Positions 21,799-30,438 of a DNA stretch of 64,000 nucleotides are shown here, piece after piece. The translations under genes and the position numbers were made by a program. This stretch comes from Massilia sp. WG5 (GTDB lineage: Bacteria; Pseudomonadota; Gammaproteobacteria; Burkholderiales; Burkholderiaceae_D). The notes under the pieces are model-generated. The model did no database searches and was not told the origin of the DNA. It saw only the letters and a program-made list of their open reading frames with translations. Positions within the stretch are counted from its first letter, which is position 1, and each line of letters starts with the position of its first letter. The stretch covers positions 2,976,001 through 3,040,000 of the forward strand of contig NZ_CP012640.2 of assembly GCF_001412595.2 (NCBI RefSeq), read 5' to 3'.

Positions 21799-22584
21799 AT
21801 GAAAAACCTCATCAAGACCATGCTCGCTGCCATTGCCCTGCTCAACGGCGCCGGCGCATACGCCGGAGTCATCAGCGACACGGGTACTGGTGCTTACTGG
21901 GGTGGCGATTCGCACGGCTATGGCGATGTGATCGGCGACAGCACCTACTACATTCATGGCGCCACCATCACCCGCGCCGGAGACGTGCTGACGATTGGAA
22001 TTACCACTAACTTCGCGGGCCATGCCGGCATTGATGCCGCGCTGACCTCAGGCGGTATCGGTTATGGTGACGTGTTCCTGGCCCCGGCTTGGACGCCCTA
22101 CGGCAGCGATGCCAACCATATCAGCGACAACGCCAGCAATGGCACCCGTTGGTCGTATGGCTTCAGCCTCGACAACCGCTACAGTAATACCGGAGGCAGC
22201 TTTAAACTCTACCAGCTCAACGGCCCGACCAACAGCGCCGACATCAGGATGAGCGAATCGTTCATGAGCTGCGGCCTGGGCAGCGCCTGCTACTACCGCG
22301 ATGGCCAGGCGACGGCGGTAGACACCGGTTCCGGGAGCGCGGTGGACACCGGCGTGGTCGGCACCTGGACAGTAACGCCCGACGAGGCGCTGGAATTCAA
22401 GATCGCGGTGTCGTCGACGGACCTGCTGAACTATTCGTCCATCGCCATGCACTGGGGCGAGACCTGCCAGAACGACGTAATCGAAGGACAGGTCAACATG
22501 GTGCCGGCGCCGGGCCCGCTGTCGCTGATGGCCCTGGGGCTGGTTGCACTAGGTGCGACTCGGCGCCGCGTGCGACGCAGTTGA
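21799..22584 (+). CDS. PEP-CTERM-type exported protein
   Basis: A 261-residue secreted protein with GGAG eight bases before its ATG. Residues 1-22 are a signal peptide (MKNLIKTMLAAIALLNGAGA). The body is Gly/Ser/Thr/Asn-rich and beta-like. The C-terminus is a PEP-CTERM sorting signal variant: VPAPGPLSLMALGLVALG followed by the basic cluster RRRVRR, recognised by exosortase. Two cysteines (SFMSCGLGSAC) lie close together mid-protein. No exosortase or exopolysaccharide genes are nearby. The upstream sigma-54 promoter suggests regulated expression, perhaps in floc or biofilm formation. Confidence 0.88.
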   Translation: MKNLIKTMLAAIALLNGAGAYAGVISDTGTGAYWGGDSHGYGDVIGDSTYYIHGATITRAGDVLTIGITTNFAGHAGIDAALTSGGIGYGDVFLAPAWTPYGSDANHISDNASNGTRWSYGFSLDNRYSNTGGSFKLYQLNGPTNSADIRMSESFMSCGLGSACYYRDGQATAVDTGSGSAVDTGVVGTWTVTPDEALEFKIAVSSTDLLNYSSIAMHWGETCQNDVIEGQVNMVPAPGPLSLMALGLVALGATRRRVRRS

Positions 22585-22778
22585 TTTTTTGTCGCCAGCA
22601 AGTTTCCGGTCGTGGAGGCGGCGTAGCAAGTGAAGAACTGGTCGTGTTCAGCATGCGTCGCTCTACCCCGATATCAGCGTCGCCATATATCTCAGAGTCG
22701 TGCGGACCTTGGAAATCGCAATGCAAGAGCCAGCACGGCTGATACCCATGTGGCCCAACTGAAACGCAAAGACAGTTC

Positions 22779-23081
22779 TTACTTCACGAAATAACCAGGC
22801 ACCTTCCAGCTACCATCTTGATCGCGCACGCCGACGACCGTCTCCACTGCGTGCTCCTTACGCTCGAACTGAGTGTCGTAGCGTCTCGCGACGTATTCAT
22901 CATCGGATGCACCAGGCAGTGCATGCTCCGACATTGCCAGCCAGCGATCGGCGGTGCCGACCGCATTTCCTGCAGCGTCAAGTACCAGCTCCACATTAAC
23001 CGAGCCTTCACCAAAACCGTAGCCCCCCTTCCAAAAGCAGCGATTGTGTCTTTCTGCTACCAGGTCCAGACTGGGCGTTCG
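22779..23081 (-). pseudogene. 3' fragment of an unidentified gene lacking its start
   Basis: An open minus-strand stretch of 100 codons that begins after a TGA at 23082-23084 and has no ATG before its conserved-looking body; the only candidate starts are internal GTGs. The sequence looks like real protein: NRCFWKGGYGFGEGSVNVEL, then DGSWKVPGYFVK at the end. This is the style of small secreted proteins with DUF4019-like ends, but I cannot name the family securely. The MaoC gene starts 24 bases beyond on the other strand, so the N-terminal part may have been lost when the metabolic cluster came to lie here. Confidence 0.5.
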
Positions 23082-23104
23082 TCAACCAAGGGGCCTGTTC
23101 CACC

Positions 23105-23965
23105 ATGACTTCCGAAGCTTTCGATGAAACCCTGCTCCAGCAGTGGGTCGGCAGGACCGAGACCGTGGGCGCGCGCGTCAACGCCGTCACCGCCAACGCC
23201 ATGGCCGCCACCCTCGATCGCCCGGACCATTTCGGCGCGGGCGCCGGCCTGCCGCCGCTCTGGCACTGGGCCTATTTCTGGCACGCCGCGCCGCAGGCCG
23301 AGCTCGGCCCCGATGGCCACCCGCAGCGCGGCGGCTTCCTGCCGCCGGTGCCGCTGCCGCGCCGCATGTGGGCCGGCGGCCGCCTCACGTTCAATCAGCC
23401 TTTGACAGTCGAAGGCGAAGCCACCCGCAGCTCGCAAGTGAAAAGCGTGGGCGCCAAGCAGGGGACGACCGGACCGCTGGTGTTCGTCACCGTGCGCCAC
23501 GAGCTGGCGCAGGACGGCGCGGTCTGCGTCACCGAGGAGCACGACATCGTCTACCGCGAGATGCCGCAGCCGGGCGCGCCCGCCCCTGCGTCGAAGATGG
23601 CGCCGGCGGAATCCGCCTGGGAGCGCAGCATCACGCCCGATCCGGTGCTGCTGTTCCGCTACTCGGCGCTGACCTTCAACGGCCACCGCATCCATTACGA
23701 CCGCAGCTATGTCACCGAAGTCGAAGGCTACCCCGGCCTGATCGTGCACGGTCCGCTGATCGCGACCCTGCTGGTCGACCTCCTGCAGCGCAACATGCCG
23801 CAGGCGCGCATCGCCTCCTTCTCCTTCCGCGCCGTCGGCCCGCTGTTCGACATCGAGCCGTTCACGGTCTGCGGCACGCCCGATCCCGACGGACGCACGG
23901 TGCGCCTGTGGGCCAGGAACATCCGCGGCGAACTCGCGATGCAGGCCGAGGCCGTGCTGGGCTGA
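23105..23965 (+). CDS. MaoC-type acyl-CoA hydratase, mesaconyl/itaconyl-CoA hydratase-like
   Basis: A 286-residue double hot-dog protein. The N-terminal half is a FAS1-like dehydratase domain (LPPLWHWAYFWHAAPQAELG). The C-terminal half holds the hydratase-2 motif: FRYSALTFNGHRIHYD with N192, H194, H197 and D199, then EGYPGLIVHGPL. This architecture is that of HTD2-like and mesaconyl-C4-CoA hydratases. It opens a same-strand cluster with an acyl-CoA dehydrogenase, a class III CoA-transferase and a CitE-like lyase, which supports a role in hydrating a C5 dicarboxylyl-CoA to citramalyl-CoA. The exact substrate is inferred. Confidence 0.8.
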   Translation: MTSEAFDETLLQQWVGRTETVGARVNAVTANAMAATLDRPDHFGAGAGLPPLWHWAYFWHAAPQAELGPDGHPQRGGFLPPVPLPRRMWAGGRLTFNQPLTVEGEATRSSQVKSVGAKQGTTGPLVFVTVRHELAQDGAVCVTEEHDIVYREMPQPGAPAPASKMAPAESAWERSITPDPVLLFRYSALTFNGHRIHYDRSYVTEVEGYPGLIVHGPLIATLLVDLLQRNMPQARIASFSFRAVGPLFDIEPFTVCGTPDPDGRTVRLWARNIRGELAMQAEAVLG

Positions 23966-23992
23966 GCCCATCTAATTAGAACTGGAGACACC

Positions 23993-25156
23993 ATGTCGAT
24001 TCAACAGAACCACGATTACCAGGACATCCGCGAAGCGGTGCGCGCCCTGTGCGCTGAATTCCCTTCCGAGTATTTCCGCAAGGTCGACGAGGCGCGCGCC
24101 TATCCGGAAGAATTCGTCACCGCGCTGACCCAGGCCGGCTGGCTGGCGGCATTGATCCCCGAGGAGTATGGCGGTTCGGGCCTGGGCCTGACCGAGGCGT
24201 CGGTGATCATGGAAGAGATCAACCGCGCCGGCGGCAATTCGGGCGCCTGCCACGGCCAGATGTACAACATGGGCACCCTGCTGCGCCACGGCTCGAAGCA
24301 GCAGAAGGAGCTGTACCTGCCGAAGATCGCCAGCGGCGAGCTGCGCCTGCAGTCGATGGCCGTGACCGAGCCGACCACCGGCACCGACACCACCAAGATC
24401 AAGACCACCGCCGTGCGCAAGGGCGACAAGTACGTGATCAACGGCCAGAAGGTGTGGATCTCGCGCATCCAGCACTCCGACCTGATGATCCTGCTGGCCC
24501 GCACCACCCCGCTGTCGGAAGTGAAGAAGAAGTCGGAAGGCATGTCGATCTTCGTGGTCGACCTGCGCGAGGCGATCGGCAAGGGCCTGTCGGTGCAGCC
24601 GATCCTGAACATGGTCAACCACGAGACCAACGAGCTGTTCTTCGAAAACCTGGAAATCCCGGCCGAGAACCTGATCGGCGAAGAAGGCAAGGGTTTCAAA
24701 TACATCCTCGACGGCCTGAACGCCGAGCGCACCCTGATTGCCGCCGAGTGCATCGGCGACGGCTACTGGTTCATCGACAAGGTCACCAAATACGTGAACG
24801 AGCGCGAAGTGTTCGGCCGTCCGATCGGCCAGAACCAGGGCGTGCAGTTCCCGATCGCCAAGGCCTATGTGAACATCGAAGCGGCCAACCTGATGCGCTA
24901 CAAGGCCTGCGCCCTGTTCGACGCCCACCAGGCCTGCGGCGCCGAAGCGAACATGGCCAAGATGCTGGCCGCCGACGCCTCCTGGGAAGCGGCCAACGCC
25001 TGCCTGCAGTTCCACGGCGGCTTCGGCTTCGCCGCAGAGTACGACGTCGAGCGCAAGTTCCGCGAGACCCGCCTGTACCAGGTGGCGCCGATCTCGACCA
25101 ACCTGATCCTCGCCTACATCGGCGAGCACGTGCTCGGCATGCCGCGTTCGTTCTGA
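23993..25156 (+). CDS. Acyl-CoA dehydrogenase
   Basis: FAD enzyme of 387 residues that introduces an alpha-beta double bond in an acyl-CoA and passes electrons to ETF. GGAG precedes the ATG. Family signatures: LIPEEYGGSGLGLTEASVIM, the FAD/substrate loop AVTEPTTGTDTTKIKT, YVINGQKVWISRIQHSD, and near the end QFHGGFGFAAEYDVERKFRETR. In the position of the usual catalytic base the sequence reads AAEYDVER, and I cannot fix the substrate from it. In this cluster a methylsuccinyl-CoA-like or other branched dicarboxylyl-CoA is plausible. It lies 27 bases downstream of the MaoC gene. Confidence 0.92.
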   Translation: MSIQQNHDYQDIREAVRALCAEFPSEYFRKVDEARAYPEEFVTALTQAGWLAALIPEEYGGSGLGLTEASVIMEEINRAGGNSGACHGQMYNMGTLLRHGSKQQKELYLPKIASGELRLQSMAVTEPTTGTDTTKIKTTAVRKGDKYVINGQKVWISRIQHSDLMILLARTTPLSEVKKKSEGMSIFVVDLREAIGKGLSVQPILNMVNHETNELFFENLEIPAENLIGEEGKGFKYILDGLNAERTLIAAECIGDGYWFIDKVTKYVNEREVFGRPIGQNQGVQFPIAKAYVNIEAANLMRYKACALFDAHQACGAEANMAKMLAADASWEAANACLQFHGGFGFAAEYDVERKFRETRLYQVAPISTNLILAYIGEHVLGMPRSF

Positions 25157-25167
25157 GGAGACCGTTC

Positions 25168-26358
25168 ATGAATCCCTCCATGCGCCCACTCGACGGCATC
25201 ACCGTCGTCACCCTCGAACACGCGATCGCCGCACCCTTCTGCACGCGCCAGCTGGCCGACCTCGGCGCCCGCGTCATCAAGGTCGAGCGCCCCGGCGTGG
25301 GCGACTTCGCGCGCGCCTATGACACCCGCGCGCGCGGCCTGGCTTCGCACTTCGTCTGGACCAACCGCTCCAAGGAAAGCCTGACGCTCGACGTCAAGCA
25401 CGAGGAAGCCCACGCCATCCTCGACAAGCTGCTGGAAAGCGCCGACGTGCTGGTGCAGAACCTGGCGCCCGGCGCGGCGGCCCGTCTCGGCCTGTCCTGG
25501 GAGGCGCTGTCCGAGCGCTTCCCGCGCCTGATCGTGTGCGACATCTCCGGCTACGGCGACAACGGTCCCTACCGCGACAAGAAAGCCTACGACCTGCTGA
25601 TCCAGAGCGAATCCGGCTTCCTGTCGATTACCGGCACCCCGGACGAGCCGGCCAAGGCAGGCTGCTCGATCGCCGACATCTCGGCCGGGATGTACGCCTA
25701 TTCGAACATCCTGGCGGCGCTGATCCAGCGCGGCCGCACCGGCAAGGGCAGCCACATCGAAGTCGCCATGCTGGAGTCCATGATGGAGTGGATGAGCTAC
25801 CCGCTGTACTACGCGATGGACGGCGCTTCGCCGCCGCCGCGCGCCGGCGCCGCCCACGCCACCATCTATCCCTACGGTCCCTTCCCGGCCGGCGATGGCC
25901 GCGTGATCATGCTGGGCCTGCAGAACGAGCGCGAATGGGCGCTGTTCTGCTCGAAGGTGCTGCAAAAGCCGGAACTGGCAACCGATCCGCGCTTCAACTC
26001 GAACGCCGCGCGCACGGTCGCGCGCGAGGAACTGCGCGCCATCATCGTCGACGTGTTCTCGACCCTGACGGCCGAGCAGGTGATCGAGCGCCTGGAAGCG
26101 GCGCCGATCGCGAATGCGCACGTGAACACCATGCACGACATGTGGGAACACCCGCAGCTGAAGGCGCGCGACCGCTGGCTCGAAGTGGCGACCCCCGCCG
26201 GCCCCCTGCCCGCCCTGAAACCGCCCGGCGTGCCCGAGGAGTGGAATGCGCGCATGGACCCGATCCCTGCGCTGGGGGCGCATACCGATGCTATCCTGGC
26301 CGAGCTGGGTTACGACGAAGGGCGCATCGGGGCGTTGCGGGAACAGCAGGCAATCTAA
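25168..26358 (+). CDS. CaiB/BaiF-family (class III) CoA-transferase
   Basis: A 396-residue protein with GAGGAG upstream, 11 bases after the dehydrogenase stop. It opens with the family phrase LDGITVVTLEHAIAAPFCTR and QLADLGARVIKVERP; the conserved catalytic aspartate is in KAYDLLIQSESG, followed by GCSIADISAGMYAYSNI. Class III enzymes transfer CoA between carboxylic acids, often succinyl-CoA to a dicarboxylate such as mesaconate, itaconate or citramalate. In this cluster it is the probable activation step. A paired dispersed repeat separates it from the next gene. Confidence 0.92.
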   Translation: MNPSMRPLDGITVVTLEHAIAAPFCTRQLADLGARVIKVERPGVGDFARAYDTRARGLASHFVWTNRSKESLTLDVKHEEAHAILDKLLESADVLVQNLAPGAAARLGLSWEALSERFPRLIVCDISGYGDNGPYRDKKAYDLLIQSESGFLSITGTPDEPAKAGCSIADISAGMYAYSNILAALIQRGRTGKGSHIEVAMLESMMEWMSYPLYYAMDGASPPPRAGAAHATIYPYGPFPAGDGRVIMLGLQNEREWALFCSKVLQKPELATDPRFNSNAARTVAREELRAIIVDVFSTLTAEQVIERLEAAPIANAHVNTMHDMWEHPQLKARDRWLEVATPAGPLPALKPPGVPEEWNARMDPIPALGAHTDAILAELGYDEGRIGALREQQAI

Positions 26359-26361
26359 AAC

Positions 26362-26482
26362 AACGTCGTTCCCGCGCAGGAAAAACGTCATTCCGCGAAG
26401 GCGGGAATCCAGGTTCGTGGTGACGCGTAAAACTTGGGTCCCCACCTGCGCGGGGACGACGGGAAATGCGCGGGAACGACGA
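26362..26482. repeat. Dispersed GC-rich palindromic repeat, copy B (compound)
   Basis: Between the CoA-transferase and MmgE/PrpD genes. Partial half at 26362-26379 (AACGTCGTTCCCGCGCAGG), full left half at 26385-26415, mirrored right half AACTTGGGTCCCCACCTGCG at 26431-26461, and another partial end at 26468-26482. It is the same family as copies at 2466, 35289 and 50839. It interrupts an otherwise tight same-strand cluster, so it may insert mRNA hairpins that set relative expression of the two parts. Confidence 0.8.
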
Positions 26483-26502
26483 CATATACAGGAGACGCTT
26501 CA

Positions 26503-27870
26503 ATGAATAACGATCACCCTAGTCAGGTCCTGGCCACCTTCGCCGCCACCCTGCGTTTCGAAGACATCCCTGACACCGTGATGCGGCGCGCCGAAGACCT
26601 CTTTCTCGACTGGTTCGGCTCGGCCCTGGCCGGCAAGACTGGCCGTCCGGTCCAGGCCATCGAATCCTTCGCCCGCCAGATGGGCCCGCAGGACGGTCCC
26701 AGCGAAGTGCTGATCTCGCGCCGCCGCACCACGCCGCTGTTCGCGGCGATGGTCAACGCCGCGTCCTCCCACTTCGCCGAACAGGACGACGTCCACAACG
26801 GCTCGGTGTTCCACCCGGCTGCCGTGGTGTTCCCGGCCGCGCTGGCCGTCGCCCAGTCGATCGGGGCCAGCGGCCGCGACCTCTTGAGCGCCTCCGTGGC
26901 CGGCTACGAGGTCGGGATCCGGGTCGGCGAGTTCCTGGGCCGCTCGCACTACAAGATTTTCCACACCACCGGCACCGCCGGCACGCTGGCCGCCGCCGCC
27001 GCGGTCGGCCACCTGCTGCGCCTGAATCCGGAACAGATGCTGCACGCCTTCGGCTCGGCCGGCACCCAGGCCGCCGGCCTGTGGGAGTTCCTGCGCGACG
27101 CCGCCGATTCCAAGCAGCTGCACACGGCCCATGCGGCCGCCGGCGGCTTGACCGCGGCCTACCTGGCGCAGGAAGGCTTTACGGGCGCGCGCCGCATCCT
27201 CGAAGGCGCACAGGGCATGGCCGCCGGCATGTCGCGCGACGCCGATCCGGCCAAGCTGACCGCCGGCCTGGGACAGCGCTGGACCCTGGCCGAAACCTCG
27301 TTCAAGTTCCACGCTTCCTGCCGCCACACCCATCCGGCAGCCGACGCGCTGCTGCAGGTCGTGCAGGCGCATGGCCTGCGGCCGGACGACGTCGCGCATG
27401 TGACGGCGCGCGTGCACCAGGGCGCGATCGACGTGCTCGGGCCGGTCGTCGATCCGCGCACGGTGCACCAGGCGAAATTCTCGATGGGCACGGTGCTGGG
27501 CCTGATCGCCGAATTCGGCAACGCCGGCCTGCAGGAATTCGAAAGCTTCTACAACGATCCGCGCATCGCGGCCTTCCGGGGCAAGGTCGAGATGGTGCTG
27601 GACGAGGAAGTCGACCAGGCCTATCCGGCGCGCTGGATCGGCAAGGTGAGCGTGCAGACCCGTGACGGCCGTACGCTGGAAGGCCGGGTCGACGAGCCGA
27701 AGGGCGATCCGGGCAATACCCTGTCGCGCGAAGAACTCGAAAGCAAGGCCCTGCGCCTGGCCGAGTTCGCCGATGCCGCCAGCCCGGCCGAGATGCGCGA
27801 CGCGTTTGCCCGCATCTGGGCGCTGGCCGATGCCGAACGGGTCGGCATCCTGCTCGCCAAACAGGCCTGA
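26503..27870 (+). CDS. MmgE/PrpD-family protein
   Basis: A 455-residue member of the MmgE/PrpD family, which includes 2-methylcitrate dehydratase, cis-aconitate decarboxylase (itaconate-forming) and iminodisuccinate epimerase. The ATG at 26503 follows CAGGAGACGCTTCA. Typical blocks are LFLDWFGSALAGKTGRPVQA, HFAEQDDVHNGSVFHPAAVV, GYEVGIRVGEFLGRSHYK and FKFHASCRHTHPAADALL. The catalytic subtype cannot be read directly. Its place between a CoA-transferase and a citramalyl-CoA-lyase-like gene suggests a dehydratase, isomerase or decarboxylase acting on a C5-C7 dicarboxylate. Confidence 0.9.
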   Translation: MNNDHPSQVLATFAATLRFEDIPDTVMRRAEDLFLDWFGSALAGKTGRPVQAIESFARQMGPQDGPSEVLISRRRTTPLFAAMVNAASSHFAEQDDVHNGSVFHPAAVVFPAALAVAQSIGASGRDLLSASVAGYEVGIRVGEFLGRSHYKIFHTTGTAGTLAAAAAVGHLLRLNPEQMLHAFGSAGTQAAGLWEFLRDAADSKQLHTAHAAAGGLTAAYLAQEGFTGARRILEGAQGMAAGMSRDADPAKLTAGLGQRWTLAETSFKFHASCRHTHPAADALLQVVQAHGLRPDDVAHVTARVHQGAIDVLGPVVDPRTVHQAKFSMGTVLGLIAEFGNAGLQEFESFYNDPRIAAFRGKVEMVLDEEVDQAYPARWIGKVSVQTRDGRTLEGRVDEPKGDPGNTLSREELESKALRLAEFADAASPAEMRDAFARIWALADAERVGILLAKQA

Positions 27871-27873
27871 GCC

Positions 27874-28674
27874 ATGGTGGCGCGCTCCTACCTGTTCGTG
27901 CCCGGCAACCGGCCCGAACGCTTCGACAAGGCCTGCGCCGCCGGCGCCGACGCGGTGATCGTCGACCTCGAGGACGCCGTGCCGCTCGCCGACAAGGCGG
28001 CCGCACGCGAGGCGCTGGCCGCCTGGCTGTCGCCCCGGCAGCCGGTGCTGGTGCGCGTCAACGGCTTCGATACCGAATGGTTCGAGGATGACCTCGCCCT
28101 GTGCGCCCGTCCCGGCGTGGCCGGCATCGTGCTGCCCAAGGCCGAACACGAAGCCGCCATCGCCAGGCTCGCCGCCGCCGGCGCCCCCGCCATCCTGCCC
28201 CTGATCGAATCGGGCCTGGGACTGTGGAACGCCGCCGCCCTGGCGCGCCTTCCGCGCGTCGAGCGGCTGGTGTTCGGCTCCATCGATTTCAGTTTCGACA
28301 TGGGCATCCAGGAAGGCCACGAAACCCTGCTCTACGCGCGCTCCCAGCTGGTGCTGGCCTCGCGCGTGGCCGGCATCGCGGCCCCGGTGGATGGCGTGAC
28401 CACCACCTTCGACGAAGCCGATCGCGTGCACGCTGACACATTGCGCGCCCGCGCACTCGGCTTTGGCGGTAAATTATGCATTCATCCCAAACAGGTCGCT
28501 CCAGTGCATGAAGCCTTCGCACCGACGGCGGAACAAGTGGCCTGGGCCGGACGTGTAGTCGCCGCGGCCGAGGCGGCGCAAGGGGGCGCGGTGGCCCTCG
28601 ACGGCAAGATGGTCGACCGACCAGTCATTCTCATCGCACAGCAAATGCTCGAAGAAGCAAAGCGACGCAAGTAA
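27874..28674 (+). CDS. HpcH/HpaI-family CoA ester lyase, CitE-like
   Basis: A 266-residue magnesium-dependent lyase of the citrate lyase beta/malyl-CoA/citramalyl-CoA lyase group. The start is three bases after the MmgE stop. The signature SYLFVPGNRPERFDKACAAG, the acidic VIVDLEDAVPLADK, the catalytic-site FGSIDFSFDMGI and GFGGKLCIHPKQV are all present. Without citrate-lyase alpha and gamma subunits nearby it is not part of citrate lyase; a stand-alone citramalyl-CoA or malyl-CoA lyase giving pyruvate or glyoxylate plus acetyl-CoA is the likely role, and would be the final step of the cluster. Confidence 0.9.
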   Translation: MVARSYLFVPGNRPERFDKACAAGADAVIVDLEDAVPLADKAAAREALAAWLSPRQPVLVRVNGFDTEWFEDDLALCARPGVAGIVLPKAEHEAAIARLAAAGAPAILPLIESGLGLWNAAALARLPRVERLVFGSIDFSFDMGIQEGHETLLYARSQLVLASRVAGIAAPVDGVTTTFDEADRVHADTLRARALGFGGKLCIHPKQVAPVHEAFAPTAEQVAWAGRVVAAAEAAQGGAVALDGKMVDRPVILIAQQMLEEAKRRK

Positions 28675-28711
28675 CAAGGCAGTTCCACCTTAAACCACAA
28701 AGGAGACAACA

Positions 28712-29707
28712 ATGAAATTCAAGATCATGCACGCGGTACTCGCCGCCGCCGCCTTCGCCAGCACGGGCGCGTACGCCCAGGCGCCCATCGTCATCAAGTT
28801 CAGCCACGTGGTCGCCAACGACACGCCGAAGGGCAAGGGCGCGCTGCGCTTCAAGGAACTGGCGGAAAAGGCCACCAACGGCCGGGTGAAGGTCGAGGTC
28901 TATCCGAACAGCACGCTGTACAAGGACAAGGAAGAGATGGAAGCACTGCAGCTGGGCTCGGTCCAGATGCTGGCCCCGTCCCTGGCCAAGTTCGGCCCGC
29001 TGGGCGTGAAGGAATTCGAAGCCTTCGACATGCCCTTCATCTTCCCGGACAAGGAGGCGCTGTACCGCGTCACCACCGGCCCGCTGGGCAAGTGGTTCTT
29101 CGCCAAGCTTGAGCCGAAGGGCGTCAAGGGCCTGGCCTACTGGGATAACGGCTTCAAGGACATGACCGCCAACAAGCCGTTGCACACCCCGGCCGACTTC
29201 CGCGGCCTCAAGATGCGCATCCAGAGCTCGAAGGTGCTGGACGCCCAGTTCCGCGCGCTCGGCGCCAACCCGCAGGTGATGGCCTTCTCCGAGGTCTACC
29301 AGGCGATGCAGACCGGTGTCGTGGACGGTAACGAGAACACCCCGTCGAACATCTACACCCAGAAGATGCACGAGGTGCAGAAAGACATGACGATTTCCAA
29401 CCACGGCTATATCGGCTACGCGGTGATCGTCAACAAGAAGTTCTGGGACGGCCTGCCGGCTGACATCCGCACCAAGCTGGAAGGCGCGATGGCGGAAGCG
29501 ACCAAGTACACCAACGATATCGCCCAGGAAGAAAACGACAAGGCGGTCGCAGCGATCAAGGCGACCGGCAAGACCACGGTCTACACCCTGACGCCGGCCG
29601 AGCGCGAAACCTGGCGCAAGGCGATGGCGCCGGTGTACAAGCAGATGGAAAGCCGCGTCGGCAAGGAAACCCTGGACGCGATGGAAAAAGCGACCCACGG
29701 AAAATGA
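28712..29707 (+). CDS. TRAP transporter solute-binding protein, DctP family
   Basis: A 331-residue periplasmic receptor with GGAG before its ATG and a signal peptide (cleavage after GAYAQ). DctP features include IKFSHVVANDTPKGKGALRF, the conserved arginine in GLKMRIQSSKVL that pairs with the substrate carboxylate, and QAMQTGVVDGNENTPSN. It would deliver a dicarboxylate to a DctQ-DctM permease. Neither DctQ nor DctM is in the window, so the partner must lie elsewhere. It probably imports the substrate of the preceding CoA-dependent cluster. Confidence 0.92.
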   Translation: MKFKIMHAVLAAAAFASTGAYAQAPIVIKFSHVVANDTPKGKGALRFKELAEKATNGRVKVEVYPNSTLYKDKEEMEALQLGSVQMLAPSLAKFGPLGVKEFEAFDMPFIFPDKEALYRVTTGPLGKWFFAKLEPKGVKGLAYWDNGFKDMTANKPLHTPADFRGLKMRIQSSKVLDAQFRALGANPQVMAFSEVYQAMQTGVVDGNENTPSNIYTQKMHEVQKDMTISNHGYIGYAVIVNKKFWDGLPADIRTKLEGAMAEATKYTNDIAQEENDKAVAAIKATGKTTVYTLTPAERETWRKAMAPVYKQMESRVGKETLDAMEKATHGK

Positions 29708-30426
29708 TGACGCCGATGCGCTTGCGTGACGCCGACGGCGGCCCCGTGCTGGACGAACGGGTGCTGCTCGACGCATTGCCGCTGGCGTCGACGCCGGCGC
29801 GGGCGCTGGAACTGGGGTGCGGCACCGCACGCCAGACCCGGCTGCTCGCCGCCGGCGGCAGGTTCTCTTCCATCCTCGCGCTGGAGGTCGACCGCCGCCA
29901 GCACGAGAAGAACCTGGGCATCGACGACCTGCCCGGCGTGCAGTTCGCGCTGGGTGGGGCGCAGGAGATTCCGGCGCCCGATGCCAGCGTGGATGCGGTG
30001 TTCCTGTTCAAGTCCCTGCACCACGTGCCCGTCGACCTGCTGGGCCAGGCCTTCGAGGAAATGCACCGGGTGCTGGCTCCCGGCGGCCTGGTCTACGTCT
30101 CGGAACCGGTATTCGGCGGCGACTACAACGAGATCCTGCGCCTGTTCCACGACGAGGAGCGGGTGCGCGAGGCCGCCTTCGAGGCGACCCGCAAGGCGGT
30201 CGACGCCGGACTGTTCGAGCTGGTGTCGCAGACCTTCTTCCTGTCGCCGGTCCGCTACAAGAGCTTTGCCGACTTCGAGCAGAAGGTGATCCAGGTGACG
30301 CATACCGAGCACCGCCTGTCGCCCGAGCTGCTCGAGCGGGTGCGGGCGAAGTTCGAGTCGCACCTGGGCGAAGACGGCGCCCGTTTCCTGGCGCCGTTCC
30401 GGGTCGACCTGCTGCGCAAGGCCTGA
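29704..30426 (+). CDS. Class I SAM-dependent methyltransferase
   Basis: A 240-residue protein whose ATG overlaps the dctP stop in an ATGA. The SAM motif I is ALELGCGTARQTRLL, motif II ends ILALEVDRRQ, and FLFKSLHHVP with VLAPGGLVYVSEPV are the later motifs of the UbiE-like fold. The substrate is unknown. Coupling to a TRAP receptor is unusual. The C-terminal half (YKSFADFEQKVIQVTHTEHR) is compatible with a small-molecule methyltransferase. It is convergent with pntB. Confidence 0.85.
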   Translation: MMTPMRLRDADGGPVLDERVLLDALPLASTPARALELGCGTARQTRLLAAGGRFSSILALEVDRRQHEKNLGIDDLPGVQFALGGAQEIPAPDASVDAVFLFKSLHHVPVDLLGQAFEEMHRVLAPGGLVYVSEPVFGGDYNEILRLFHDEERVREAAFEATRKAVDAGLFELVSQTFFLSPVRYKSFADFEQKVIQVTHTEHRLSPELLERVRAKFESHLGEDGARFLAPFRVDLLRKA

Positions 30427-30438
30427 AGCCGGCCTTGC

